NCBI RefSeq assembly: GCF_000499845.2
Contig: NC_023757.2
Coordinates: 6,110,118-6,174,117, forward strand
Source: Phaseolus vulgaris
Taxonomy: Eukaryota > Streptophyta > Magnoliopsida > Fabales > Fabaceae
Length of the DNA stretch: 64,000 nucleotides
Direction: 5' to 3'
Below the pieces are notes generated by a model. That model ran no database searches. It had not been told where the DNA came from and saw nothing but the letters and a program-made list of their open reading frames with translations. Of this stretch, positions 48,701 to 62,000 are shown piece after piece. Positions within the stretch are counted from its first letter, which is position 1. Each line of letters begins with the position of its first letter. The translations under genes were made by a program, and so were the position numbers.

Positions 48701-49885
48701 TTTCCACCTTCCACTTCTCCCACCGAATTCTCCTCCTCCTCATAGCTTCAGCACACTCCATTCCCCAACTCCAATCCATTGAAGGTCTATGCAAGAAGAA
48801 GGATGCTATCATGATGCAACCATGGCGTAAAAAACCCCAAAGGCTTTTTCTTTTGTCATTTAACTCAGAAAACACCATTGGCATTTGAGATTTAAATATA
48901 ATAAAAAAAACAACAAATGCATAATAACACATCACTTTGAAAATGCTAATTATCATAATGTCACAGCAACAACATCAACCAGATGTATAATCAAGTTCTG
49001 CCAGCCAAACGAATACAATTCACAAAACACAAAAAAACCATTTTGCTTGGTGCTGATAACAAAATTGTATATGCCATTATCCCAGAATGCTCCACTATCC
49101 CTATGACAACTTGTTCTTGGTCTTGATGCTTACTCCAACAGCCATCTGAGTAGCTTCTGATTCTTCCACTTTGTAAATATGCAAAATTCATCCACTATTG
49201 ATGTTTCTGATTTATCGTTTCACTATTAATTTTTCTAAAAATAATTTCTCAACAAATATTCATTTAGCAACATGGGAGAGGATGAAGCAAAGAAATATAA
49301 CTGAAATTTGACTTTAAATTCATAAAACATAATTTTAAGATAACAAGGAGCAGGGTAGTGACTCTTACGCTTTCGGCGCTTCCCTTTAGACATCATTCCA
49401 ACATCAGATACCACAATATTTTCTTTAGGTGTCTTTGCATCATCAGATAACACAATATTTCCTAGTTGGTTAGGTTCTTCTTGCAGAATGATGGGTACTG
49501 TTGAGAACTTGGATTCCATTTTAGCTGTAATGAAACCATTGTCAAGAAATACAAAAGGTGAAAAATCAGCATGTAAGATTTCTCTGAATGAGGGCCAGTG
49601 GGAAACTATTTGAATATAACCATACAAATATCAATGGAAAAGACACATGTATCTGTCCTCACCTTGAAAAAACATCTTCAAACCATAAAGTGTTAGTAGA
49701 ATTGAAATGAGTGCGGTTAGAAGGAAAATCCAGCGTGAAAGCTTGTGTTTGGTAATCCGACCAAATCTTCGACTGCGACGTAAAGCTCTAGAGCCATGAT
49801 CGCTTTTTCCAAAAGAACTGAAAACTGCATCGATGATGCCCCTTCTCTCGGTCAACAATTCACCATTGGTTCTATACAGAGCCAT
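45775..49885 (-). CDS. TOD1/MUCI70 family (DUF616) type II membrane protein, glycosyltransferase-like
   Basis: Seven coding exons on the complement: 49663-49885, 49369-49524, 47670-48025, 46773-46984, 46433-46689, 46161-46339, 45775-45846. All junctions are GT..AG and phases agree, giving 1455 bases, 484 aa. The start MALYRTNGEL is followed by an Arg/Lys-rich segment (33-51) and one membrane helix (about 52-72), i.e. a signal anchor typical of Golgi enzymes. After a variable stem, the DUF616 domain carries FPCEVGFLES, LHCGFVKGPPG, CKVAVSSCIFGSSD, YSIWLDSKMRL, FLWRRKAEYAIS and LFSCLWFNEVDRF. It ends LPSLVDTA. Family knowledge: Arabidopsis TOD1 has been reported as a Golgi alkaline ceramidase affecting turgor, and MUCI70 as a putative glycosyltransferase needed for seed mucilage pectin. 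The exact activity here is unknown. Intron 2 holds LTR-like repeat DNA. Confidence 0.9.
48140..48700. mobile_element. Probable LTR-type repeat within intron 2 of the TOD1/MUCI70-like gene
   Basis: Between exons 2 and 3 lies sequence with LTR character on the plus strand: GGGCCAAGTAGTC and GGGCCTTGAGTATT words, a TCTTATAAATCAC near 48550, then a pyrimidine-rich leader-like stretch. No termini or pol frame were found, so classification is weak. Confidence 0.3.
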
Positions 49886-49925
49886 TCCAAAGCACGTCCC
49901 AGAATTCAGACACAGACAAATTCAT
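49872..49925 (-). promoter_or_regulatory. Upstream ORF overlapping the start codon of the TOD1/MUCI70-like gene
   Basis: Immediately after a good splice acceptor (CTTCTGCAG, ending at 49926) the leader begins ATGAATTTGTCTG. This 17-codon frame runs past and out of frame with the main ATG (49885) and stops at TAG 49874-49872. If the acceptor is used, every mature mRNA carries an ATG 40 bases before the real start. An overlapping upstream ORF normally lowers translation of the main frame unless it is bypassed by leaky scanning. Confidence 0.5.
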
Positions 49926-50660
49926 CTGCAGAAGTATGTCATTTCCAACGTCTAAGTCACACCACAAATCACCCATGTCGCAAACTGAAAATCTTGTGTA
50001 AACTAAACTCATACATGATACAATATATATGCTTCAATAGTACACATTTAGATGTTAATACAGGTATCAAATATGACATCCTTCAATTTAAACTAATAAT
50101 TGACAAAGGGAATGAAGTTTATAAAATCACTATTAATAAGAGTGATAATATAAACAAAACATAACAAGGTCAAGCTAAAAATTTCTCAGTCACTCTTCTA
50201 GCCCCTCCAAACCAGCTGGTATGAGAGGGAAAGCATTCACTTAATTTGTCATTACCTCATAACAATCAAATCAAAGAACAAAAGTGATTCTATCACTACC
50301 CCAAAAATTCCCATTTATTTTGGAAACCATGTCATTAACCCACCAACAATTGATTATCCATTGAAATTTTAAATATCACAAAGAACAAAGAATCGTATAC
50401 AAAAACTAAACAAATAAATATACATCCACTCCCAATGATAGATAAACAAATTCAAGCTCTAAGGAAGAAAGGAAAACATGGGAAGGCCACAACTTACAGG
50501 GGATTAACCAAACTAACAATGCAGAACACAAAATCTTCCCAAGATAAGATCTTTTCAGGAGGAACAATTCCAAACAGTGGTACGGTCGAAATGATTGGGT
50601 GACGCTGAGATCTATTAAGGGTGATACACCGCCGGAGCATAAAAGCAAGTGGGGTTGTGA
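49926..50660 (-). other. 5'UTR exon and 5'UTR intron of the TOD1/MUCI70-like gene
   Basis: A donor CCCCT|GTAAGTTG at 50498/50497 and the acceptor at 49926 would define a 572-base leader intron, with a first non-coding exon from about 50498 up to roughly 50650. The donor is a strong consensus. The transcription start is not fixed. Confidence 0.45.
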
Positions 50661-50970
50661 TGCGGTGTCGCTTTACGAATCACACATCAGGATCCGAACT
50701 TTGGTTATTGCAAAGTTTGCATTTTCGTTTATTTGCACTTTGTGTGTGTTTCAGGGCTTCCGACACCGACAGTGTAACGCACCGTTTTTGGTGGATGTGT
50801 GGGTAATTCTTTCGATCTATCTATAGACTATTATTGTATGTGCTTGTAACACGATGATGATGCTTTTTCCGATTCTGTGTTCTCAGTTTTTGTTTCGTTC
50901 ACATTGCGTTAATGTATTTTTGCGCTTCCTCATGTGTACTAATTCACAATAGCTTTTGTCTACAATTATT

Positions 50971-51053
50971 AATTGAGATGTTTTTTACTCATAATTGAGA
51001 TGTTTTTTTTTTTACTCATAATTGACATGTTTTTTTTATTCATAGTGGAGATG
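50971..51053. repeat. Tandem AATTGAGATGT(T)n-ACTCAT repeat
   Basis: Three to four head-to-tail copies of a 22-27-base unit, AATTGAGATG plus a T-run plus ACTCAT, with changing T-run length and a decayed last copy. Confidence 0.75.
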
Positions 51054-51059
51054 TCTTAA

Positions 51060-51650
51060 GTAGTACTGTTTCTTCCTTTACGGTATTTTATCGGGATTTT
51101 TAAAAATGTCGTATATAATATTCTAGATTACAAAATTGGTGTGTTATGTTGTTTGAAAAAAAAAAAAGCAAAGTATTATAATTTTAAATTATTATTGATT
51201 AAAAATTAAGTTATAATTATTTATTGTAATGAAATAATTTAGTATATTAAGTAATAATTCTTTCAATTTACCTAATTATATGTATTAATTAACTAATTAA
51301 AAACTTAAAAAATATTTACATGATATATATATTAAAAAAAAGTAACTAAATTATAAAAAGATCGATGAGTTGGTAGAATGGCAAGTCAAGACCCTAAGTC
51401 TACCTTAACCATGCATGGATTAGTTTGTCTTGATCTATAATTTATTTTAGATGACATTAGTTGTCCTTTGCTAGAGGCAAAATGGATCAAGTCATATTGA
51501 ATCGTTGTACTCGGAATGATACTCTTAAATAAGAAACAAAATAGTGTGTTATGAGTTATAACTTTTTACTTAATGGTAAGTGCTTGATAAAACTCTCCAA
51601 AAAAAAATTAGCTATAAAGCATACTTGACGTATATGAATAGAAAATAACA
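51060..51650. other. AT-rich spacer, nothing recognised
   Basis: AT-rich DNA without recognisable coding or structured features. Confidence 0.5.
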
Positions 51651-51655
51651 AGAAT

Positions 51656-52110
51656 CACTACTATATAAATAGTTTTTAAACGACGCTTAAAAACTACATT
51701 TAAAGACGATTTTAGAACCGTCATTGACCCACGCGTCATAAAAAGTAATTCAATTTCGATAAATTATAATTTTACGATAATTATTACACAAAATTGTGGT
51801 TATAAGCTCCGTAAAAAGCAAAATGAAAACCTAAAAATAGTTTTAATGACAATTCCAACTTCCAATCGTCGTTAAAAGCTCATGTAAACCTTTATTAATG
51901 ACGGTCATCAAACAAAATTGTTGTTATAAGGAAAATGAAACAAAAAAAATACCCCTTCATTGCTTTTAACGACGGCTCCAAGTGTCAACCGTTGTTAAAA
52001 GTATGTTGTCTATGATATTTTAGTGATTTAACGACAGTTATTGCGCATTTGTCATTAATTTAAGCTTGTATTGACCATTTTTGTTCAACCGTCATCATTT
52101 TTTATGCTTT
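51656..52110 (+). mobile_element. CACTA (En/Spm) transposon end with subterminal repeats
   Basis: The terminus CACTACTATATAAATAG starts at 51656. It is followed by closely spaced copies of a TTTAACGACGGYT-type word and its complement (TTTTTAAACGACGCTT, AAAGACGATTTTAGAACCGTCATTGA, AATCGTCGTTAAAAG, TTTTAACGACGGCTCC, AACCGTTGTTAAAAG, ATTTAACGACAGTT). This dense subterminal repeat set is diagnostic of CACTA elements. The other terminus was not located and no transposase is recognised, so at least one end is present but the extent is unknown. Confidence 0.7.
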
Positions 52111-52114
52111 TTTT

Positions 52115-55100
52115 TCAAATTTTAGTTATATTTACTATTTTTAGATTTTTGAATATGTACAAAAATTCCAAACAATGCAAGCTTGTGTTATTAAACATCA
52201 TAACTTAAACATCAAAAACTCAATAAAACATCATAACTTAAATAACAAATTGTATTTCAAAAAATTCAACACTCAACTTAATATCGTTTTAATGAGTCAT
52301 CTACCCTAAGGTGTTATATATGGTTACAAAATACTTTGACCATATTATTCTAACATACTTCAGTGCTTTTGAGTCTAACCGTTGTGGGTAATTGAAACAT
52401 TTGAATTAAAAACTAATTTCAATTTATTAGTGTATTAATTGTTTACCTAATCTCAAACTCTATCAATTTCAGCTTGCACAATGGTTAATATTCACTACAT
52501 CACTTAGTAATCGTACTAATAACTTCCATATTGCTTATTGCACTACAAGTAAAAATAAACGTTATTAGATCAATCAATGACACACGTTGAAGGGAGTAAA
52601 CATATTTAATTTAAATACCTTGAGGTTCATCCAAGTGAACTTTTGTGATCTTGCACTTGGCCTACTACTCAATATGTTATATCAACAATAGCACTGAAAT
52701 AAAAAGATTTCATGTTATAACACATAACATTGCAATGTAGATGTAATAATCGATGTTAAATGAAGTTGTCTAACCAATCTACTATTTTGTTTAAAATAGT
52801 TAAGAGTGTTCTTATGTAAGCAGCAAACCCATGCAACGGTATGATCTTGAACAAATATGATCAATAGTTGCTAATGACGCCTACATCAAAAATTAGTTAA
52901 GCTCTCTTATTTCAATAATTTAGTATAACTTATTTAATGAAAATGAACTTACTCGTGGATATACATAGCAATATAAATTTGTTTTCCACTCTTATTAAGG
53001 TATTGGTGATGTATGTTTGTGTTTCTGGTATTTTGTTACCCAATGATTGAATGAGTTGATGGTATAAAAACTCATATGTATATTGTTTCCCCTCATCCAA
53101 GCATAATCCATAAATATACATAAATTTTAATAATAACATGATAAATAAGGAGTATAAAGGTTTTGATAAATGAATTTACATCATCCATAATTGCACAATT
53201 GTTATGTTCAACTCCTGATTGTCATTGCAATCTCAGATAAATCACACATGTGTATGTACAATGGTACATCACTGCCTCTGGCAACTTGTGCTCATTTAGA
53301 TAACACCCACAAAGGGTTTAGCCAATAGTGGTTGAGTTGAAAGAAATTTCAAGTTTTAACCAAAAGTAACTAAATGTTGAAATAATACTTAGTGTTTAGA
53401 AAAAAGTGATTGTGGTTCAAATAATACTCAATGTTTAGCCAGAAATTGGCTAGGATACAAAAAATACTCATCTTGCATCTTACACATTAGTCTACTAATG
53501 TAACTTGATTATAATAATAAAGGATTTAACGTAGTTTAGGTTTTCAAACAAATCAAAATAAAAACATTTAGTGTAAATCTCTCTCTACCTTTATCTCTTT
53601 GATTTGCTTATTATTGATCTACAACTAACTAAAGAAGGCAAGTTTTGTTTAAAAATGAGTTTTCCAAAGTATTTTTAACAGTGCATCTGTCAATTTTTTA
53701 CGATCTTCACTAGACGTTATTCTTACAAGAAAGTTCTTGACAGTGCACTTGCCAAGTTAAATCTTTGTTTGATTGTTTTATCAATAATTGATTTGTGAAA
53801 AATTTCAAAAGTTTTAAATACACAATTCAACTTTCTTTTTTTTGTTTATTTTTCAAATAACCTCAATCTCATTTCCTTTTTTTTTTCATAAATCAATTTT
53901 AACATAATAGATTTAGACATATGTTTTAATGCTTTTATAAATCAAGACATATATAAGGAACTTGAAGACAAGATCGATGAATCAATAATGAGGATAATAG
54001 TTGAGATATAACAACGATCTCACAACAACACAAATGATAGATGGATATTGTGAAAATGGACATCATTGCTTATTCAATTACTACTTATTTGACAATCCAA
54101 TTTATAATGATGCCTGATTTCGATGGATGTACAAAATGCAAAGATATGTGTTCCATTAAATTGTAAAAGTCCTTGGTAATCACAATTAATATTCCCATAA
54201 AAGGATTAGTGCAATTTATAAAGAATGGTTTTTCACCTTTATAAAAATGCATTACCTAAAAATGCATTACCTAAGTTAGATATTGACGTATAGATCAATT
54301 GCTGATAATACTGATGATTATGTTCAAATTGGTGAGAACACTACTTATGAAGTGCTTAAGAGATTTGTATCAAGTATATACAATATATTTAAGAATAAAT
54401 ACCTTAAAAGGTTAACAATGAAGACATTGAATAACTACTCGAAATAAGGGAAGTAAAAATAAGGGAGGTAAGTGACTTTCCATGTATGTTAGATTCTATT
54501 TGAGAATGAATTTTTTTTGAGTCGCTTAAAAAAGATAATTTGATAGAAATAATATGGATAAATTTAGAATAATGTTTGATGTTGTAACATCACAAGACTT
54601 GTAAACTAGACATGTTTTTTTTTTTTTTTTTTTCTATATGTTCAATAATGACATTAATGTGTAAAATACATCAAATATATTTGTAGCGTTCCGTTTCAGA
54701 AAGTCAATAAAATATAGAACACTATTTGGTATACAATATTAATCTAAAAGGAGATGTACTTATAAAGACCACACCTATCCACAAAGAGAAACAAATTATT
54801 TGTCCAATAAAAAAATATTTAGAACTTTTAAAATACTTTAACCTTGATTTACAATTGTATTAATCTTGATTTATGTAGTTGATGTGGAAATTATTGAAAA
54901 ATATATTTGATGTATGCATGATAGTGCATATTAATATATTTGATGTATGTATGATAATGCATATTGTGGAAGATGAGAGATAAATATACTTTATGAATTT
55001 TAAATATGATAATGGAGGGAAGAATGTTTTAGTGATGTATCCATTGATCCTTATAAAAAATAATTCTTTTATAATGTACTTATAAAAGAAGACAACAACT

Positions 55101-56000
55101 CCAACAAAATCTAAGTCATTTACACTATGTTTGCTTCAATTAAGTACTATAGATGACAATGAAAAAACATAAATTGATTTTGTTTGGATCAATGGTACTA
55201 TGAAGATTTGTGAGGAGATGGATCATTTTCCAATTGAAAAAAAAAAAAAAAAACAAAAAGAAGAAAAAAAAATAGATGACAAATTTAAAAATATCTCATT
55301 TATTCTCATATGTATATCACTATGCTGCCAAAATAAATTTATATAATTGATTATGCATATAAAATAATTAATCATATTATAAAATAAAACTATTAAATAT
55401 ATAATAATATAAAAATAAAAAATATTATATATATTTATAATAAAAATAAAATATTATATATATTAATAAAAAATTATATTATAAAGTTTATATACTTATG
55501 TATAATTTATAATTAATTATATATACAAATTGGGTACATAATCGAATTGTGTATATATACATAATCGATGGATTAAAGAACTCTATACTAATCCCCTATA
55601 TGTCTAACTATATAGATTTTATAATATAATTAATTATAATAATTTAATATAACATTAAAACAAATAATAATAGTATAAATATATTTTATAATAATAATAA
55701 AAGATATTAATAAATATTAAAACATTAAAAAAATTTAAAATTAAATACTGAACGTACGCTTTCAATTTTGTTTATAATAAATAAATATTTAAAAAATTTA
55801 ACATTATAACAATTATTAAAACAAAAGATAATACTAAAATTAGATAGTTTTTTTTATAAATAATATGAATTATTTTATAACACTAGAGCAGTAACCAATT
55901 TTAAAAAATTCTGGTTGTTACTAATATTTATAGTCAGTGTCTAACTCATTAGATTAAAGATTTCCCACAAATATTGTGGAATTAAATAATTAAATAAATA
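52115..56000. other. Gene-free very AT-rich DNA upstream of HGH1
   Basis: No gene is recognised. The region includes homopolymer runs at about 54616-54633 and 55241-55255. Between 55330 and 55760 it is made almost only of A and T. Part of it may be the interior of the CACTA element that starts at 51656. Confidence 0.45.
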
Positions 56001-56092
56001 ATAATTACGTGACAAAAAGAAGAAGGGTGGTGTCCTACAGAAGTAACATAAACCTCGTGGTAAGAAAGGCGGCGGCGACAGAGCGGCCAACG

Positions 56093-59000
56093 ATGGCGAC
56101 GGAGATGGAAGAACTTGTCTCCTTTCTAGCTTCTCCTTCACCACAGGTAAACCCTCTTACACTTCTCTTTCACTTCTCTCTTTCTTCCCAAACTCCTATT
56201 TACCGTTTCTCACGTGCGGTGGCGTTACGGTTTCTGCTTTCAGATCACAAAAGCCGCCGTCGACATAGTTCGCGGCTTAACCGGTTCCGCCGAAGGCTTG
56301 CAGTCCCTCGCAAATTACTCAAACGCTCTCTTACCCGCCTTGTCTCGCCTCTTAACGCTACCCAAGGTAACACGCGCGCTCGTGCTCTATGCTACTCGTG
56401 CTACCTAGGTTTTTTTCTCGTAACATAAAACGGCGTGCCGTTTCAGGAGGTTTCGGAGGCTGCGGCGGAGGCCCTGGTGAATTTGTCGCAGAATTCGAGT
56501 CTCGCCGAAGCTATGGTTCAATTGGGATTGGTCAAAACGACGATGGATGTTTTGTACAAGCCCGAGTGCGTCATTGCGCAATTGCTTGTCATGCTTTTGG
56601 TCAATCTCACTCAACTCGATGCTGGTGTCGCTTCCGTGCTTCAGGTGCTTGCTTTTATTTATCTGAACACAATTTTCAAACGGGAATAATGTTTATGTTT
56701 CAGACTTTTTATCAATAGCTTTGTTGGTATGATGCATACATATGATCATCGTACAAGCTATGAGCATTTGAAGTCTTGAAAGGAGGGAGCAACGTTAGGG
56801 ATACATTAAATTAAATTGTAGTTCAATTTTTAAGTTAGGTTGTTTTTGCATAAACTTAACATGATTCTACAGTAGAAAAAAATAAGAGAAAAATGAATTC
56901 AACTTCTTCCATGAGTGAAAACCAATTTATACGTTTTAACTGTTATAGAAGTTGTCTCATCTGATTTCTCAAAAAATTGGAGGACATAATTTGATTTTAG
57001 CTTATGAGACGGGTTCAATTTCTTTTACCTTTTCATTTTTTCGCCTATAAATATCTAGGATGAAGTTGGTCAAAATAAGACTTGAACAGTTGAATTTTGT
57101 TGTAAATCAGTGATTTTCTTGTGATTAACAGACTGAAGATGAGAAAGTGCGTGGATTGTATGTCATGAAGCTTGTTAGATCGTTTTGTAGAACCGCCCAT
57201 GAGAGTGACGGTGAGTCCCTCTCAACTTAGGATAATTATTATGCTTAATATTTTATGTGAGAAGTTTTTTCATGCCATGTGTGCCTACCTACAGATAATT
57301 AATTTTAGCTCATTGGATCTTATGACGAGTTATTGAGTTCTGAATTTTCCTTGTAGGCTGAGGTGAGGCACCCATATTGGGACTTAAGATTCAAAGTTAT
57401 GGTTTCATTTCAAATTACTAGATAAGAAGTATAGGGACAAAAAAAATGGCTATAAGCGGCTTGAGAAAAGTGAAACTAGAAAACTTGGCTCTCTTTTTTA
57501 TAATTCATTTTGGAATTTTTTTCTGCACCTTTCGGATGGCTGTTGTGATTGTTGGTAATTGTTCAGTAATTGTAATGCTGATACAGTGAACGCCTTTTTT
57601 TTTACCAGATGATGCTTTTGAACATGTTGGTTCAATACTTGTTAACATCTCAAAGCAGCGGGAAGGGAGGAAGCTTCTACTTGACCCAAAACGAGGTCTC
57701 TTAAAGCAGATAATTAGACAGTTTGATTCAAACAGTACATTGAGAAAGAAAGGGGTATGTGAAATTAATGCACTCAAAATGATTTATGTTTCCCAGCCTT
57801 GGGTATTGGGGTAATGTTTGAATAGTTTTATATTTAATTAAATTAGGAAGTACTTGATATTCAATTTAATGTTGTGATTTTTAAACTACTTTTGAAAAAG
57901 TGGGCAATGCCTCAATGGATGATTTGGTTGCTTCCTCAAGAGTTCTTTGCTGATGGGCTGATGCTCAGTTAAGCATACATTACTGACACATGGACTCATG
58001 CTACTTTTGAACTTGGTCTTTGTTGTATTGGCTTAAAAATCAAATCTATAGAAGGTGTGTATCATCTACTTTGTTGATCGTCTCGTGGTAAGTGTATGAT
58101 GTATTGCCACTGTGCAAACTTAAAGCTTATATTGTTTTATAACCCACTTATAGTTAGTTAGTATGGGAAATGTGTGCCTCGAGTCATGTAATTTGTTGGA
58201 GTGATTCATTGTATAGTGTGATTCATAGAGTTTGTTACAACTGTTTTATATAGGATATACATGTATCTATGTGTGTGTAGATAGATACATAGATACATCC
58301 ATCCATAGATACATAGGTAGATAGATAGATAGATACATAAAACAATATTGTTTAAATTAATCCTTGCTATTGTTTGGTTCTTGTTGATTTTCCACTTGAT
58401 GGAATTGTTTGTGATTATGGTGACAATATCATTGTGTTTGTTTTTTGTTGCTTACTATTTCTAAATGCTTAGTCAACATGGGTGTCTCTATACTAGTCAA
58501 ATTTTATTGTATGTAACTTTGTTCTTCTGAAACATGTTGCAATATTTGATTGTTTGCAGGTATCTGGAACTATTCGCAATTGTTGTTTTGAAGCTGAGAA
58601 TGAGCTTCAAAATTTGCTTTTGGTATCAGAGTTTCTCTGGCCTGCATTACTTCTTCCTGTAGCCGGCAACAAGGTTACATGCTATACCTTTTCTTACCTT
58701 GAAGCATTCCTTCTGCATATTGAGGAACTTATTTCCTCCCACCTTACCCAATTTGTTTTTAACTACCAACAAAGTGAAGATAAACTATTTTCAATCAAGT
58801 GATAGTTGTAGTTTGCCTGATGTATAATTGCATCATGAAGAACTTCTTTAATGTACATGTCTCAATGAGTTAGTCCTTCTCATTATGAGAGGCAAATATA
58901 AGCTCAATTTCTTAGAATTCTTTTATTCATTTTATTGTGCTTGGGACTTACAGTAATAAGATCATTTTAGTAGATATCCTTGAAGCTTCATAATGTATCT

Positions 59001-62000
59001 TCTTGAGTATTGAACTTTGTTTTGTATCAATTGTATTGATTAATTAATTTCTATGCAGATTTACAATGAACTAGATAGATCGAAAATGCCACTTGAACTT
59101 GGGACTGCACTCTCAATTGAACGTGAACCAGTTAATGATCCAGAAATTCGTATTCAGGCCTTGGAAGCCATATACTTGATCATATTGCAGGTAAATTTGG
59201 ACTTATTCCCTTAATTTTTTTTTTTCTTATTGTGTTACATATTAGATCAGACTAGGTTCAAAGAGAAATGTGTCTTGGAATCAGCGTTATCAATATCGGA
59301 TAACAAATCATATCGTAGACCCCAAAAATCCGTTATAGAGTTATAACGGAAAACATAGCGGGTTATGACGGAAACATTGCGATCAAAGGAAATTATAACT
59401 TCAAAAAAATACAAAATAATGAAAAAGACAATCATAATAACTAAAGATTAAATTATGTCTAAAGATTCAAATAACAATAACATCAAATCAAAACATCACA
59501 AATTTAAAGTTCAAAACATAAAATAACAACAAAACACAAAAGAAATTGTCTTATGTTTCTAACTATCCGACTCTTCTTCAATCCCAACATTGTCTTCGAT
59601 ATTATCTAATGAGGCATATCCCTCATTCTCTTCTCCTTCAGAGAAACTCTTGTCAAAGTTAAGTAATTTTTCAAACTCAAAATCAGATTTATCATGCAAT
59701 TTATTCCCAATCCAAATTTGAATCTTGTCTTTACCCTTCCTTGTTGGGGATTAGGTTGCAACTGGACCTTTCTTAGAAGCATGGGAAAAGCAAATGACAA
59801 TATCATCACCACTTGATGGTAACTTTCTTTTACTGGTTGTTGGTTGCTTGTCTTTGTGTGTAAATTATTGGTTCATAAACAATTGCCCAATTAAAAGTGG
59901 GATCATCATCAAAAACCAACTCATTTCCCCCTCTTCAGTGTCATTATCGTCATCTACTTGTCCTACTAACCAGCCATTGCACTAATCAATGTCATTTAGT
60001 ACAATAGGGTGTATTTCATCCCTAATATTGTATCTTTGAGCAAGTTGTTGGTTATACTTTACGTAAACCAAATCATGCAAGCTTTTGTGCTCTAGTCTAT
60101 TTCTTTTTTTGAAATGAATCTGCAAGTATAACGTGAACTAATTTCTTTTTACATCCTACAAGACAATGAAATGAATCCTGTCATGAAAAATAATTATTAC
60201 TTTCTCAAATACACTTCAATTGCGCCCACATTTCGATGAACTACATGTCAAACTTAAAATCTTGATTGTTAGCTTTTGTAAGTTGGGAAATGAGTCTTGT
60301 CTTGAAAAATAATTATTACTTGCTCAAATACATTCCAATTGCGCTCACATCCCAATGAACTACATGTCAAACTTAAAATCTTGATTGCTAGCTTTTGTAA
60401 GTTAGGAGTTGTGGGCCCATAATTCTTCCACCATTGAGTTATAAAAGTATAAAAAAGTAACTTAGAATGTATATATAATTTATATGTTAATACAATTTAG
60501 AAAGTGTTTAACTATCTCACCTGGGGCTATGGTCTTCCTTGATTCTTTGGCAAAGTCATCACCAAACAATTGTTGCACATCTTTACTTGGCACCAACCTC
60601 TTGATGAAGCATACAATCGATTTGTAACTTCCAAATCATATTCCATTTCCGGATTAGAATAATAGAACCCTGGAATCTAAAAGTGACCAACTGCATGCAA
60701 TGGGCAATGAAGTTGACATGTCCATATATTATGAATGATTGTAAATACATCCTTGTACTTACATTCATGGTTATTGAATGACTTCATTAATGTTTCTTTG
60801 ACTTTCTCCATTGCTTCATATATATAACCCATAACTACTTTTCTCTCTCCATCAACCAAACACAGTACATGAGCAAGAGGAGCCACATGACTGAGAATAA
60901 ATACAACATGATTCCAAAATGAAGTTATAAGAACAAATTTTGTAGCTTCTTTCCCTTAGCTTCCTTATATTGCTCCATTCATTTGAAGTGAATATTTTTC
61001 TCAAATTTCCCTTATCTTGATACAACCTTTGTAATCTTAAATAAGAGGTAGCAAACCTTGTAACTGCATGTCTTACCAATTCTCTCTTATTTGTAAATTG
61101 TCTCAATAAACTCAAGAGACTAGAATAGCTATAGATGAAACCAACAAGACTAATTACTTTTTGAATTCGTCTTCTTTATTAAAGGATTCTATCCGATGTC
61201 TTCAAACATCAAATCTATACAATGGGCAACACAAGGAGTCCAATAAAGATTGTCTTTTTGCTTCCAATAATTTACTAGCAAAGACATAATTACTACCATT
61301 ATCTGTGATAACTTGAACCACATTTTCTTCTCTAATCTCCTCCGCAAGGGCATCAATCATCTCAAAGAGTTTTTCTCCTGTCTTCACAAATTTAGAACCA
61401 TCAATCGACTTCAGATGACACTTCAAAAACATCCCATAGATGATGATCCTGGCTGGAAACATTGTCATCCATTGGATGGAACAAATTTAAATACAACTGT
61501 TTGTAACTACTGTGGGAAAATTATGAAAGGAGGAGTTACTAGGACTAAAGAACATTTGATGGCAAAGAAAGACAATGTTGTTGCTTGCACAAAGACTTCC
61601 AAAAATGTGAGAGAAGAGCTTTGGAAATTATTGAAAGAAAAAATAGTCTCTTCTTCCATTAATCCTGTATATGGTGCGACATATGATAATATTGAAAGTG
61701 AAGATGAAGATGAAATTTCCACCGCCATTGATGGTTCTAAATTTGTGAAGACAGGAGAAAAACTTTGAGATGGTTGATGCCTTTGTGGAGAAGATTGGAG
61801 AAGAAAATGTGGTTCAAGTTATCACAGATAATGGTAGTATTTATGTTTGTGCTGGTAAATTATTGGAAGCAAAAATACCTAATCTTTATTGCACTGCCTG
61901 TTGTATAGATATGATGCTTGAAGACATAAAAAAGATTCCTTTAGTAAAGAAGACGATTCAAAGATTCCTTTGTTGGCTTCATTTATAGCCATTCTATTTC

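Noticed and set aside
52541..52562. Second CACTACAAG word near the CACTA end at 51656
   Set aside because: Same orientation as the first terminus and without subterminal repeats, so it cannot be its opposite end.
56009..56428. 139-codon plus-strand frame across HGH1 exons 1-2
   Set aside because: It reads through the first two HGH1 exons and introns in another frame. Splice signals and family match support the HGH1 model instead.
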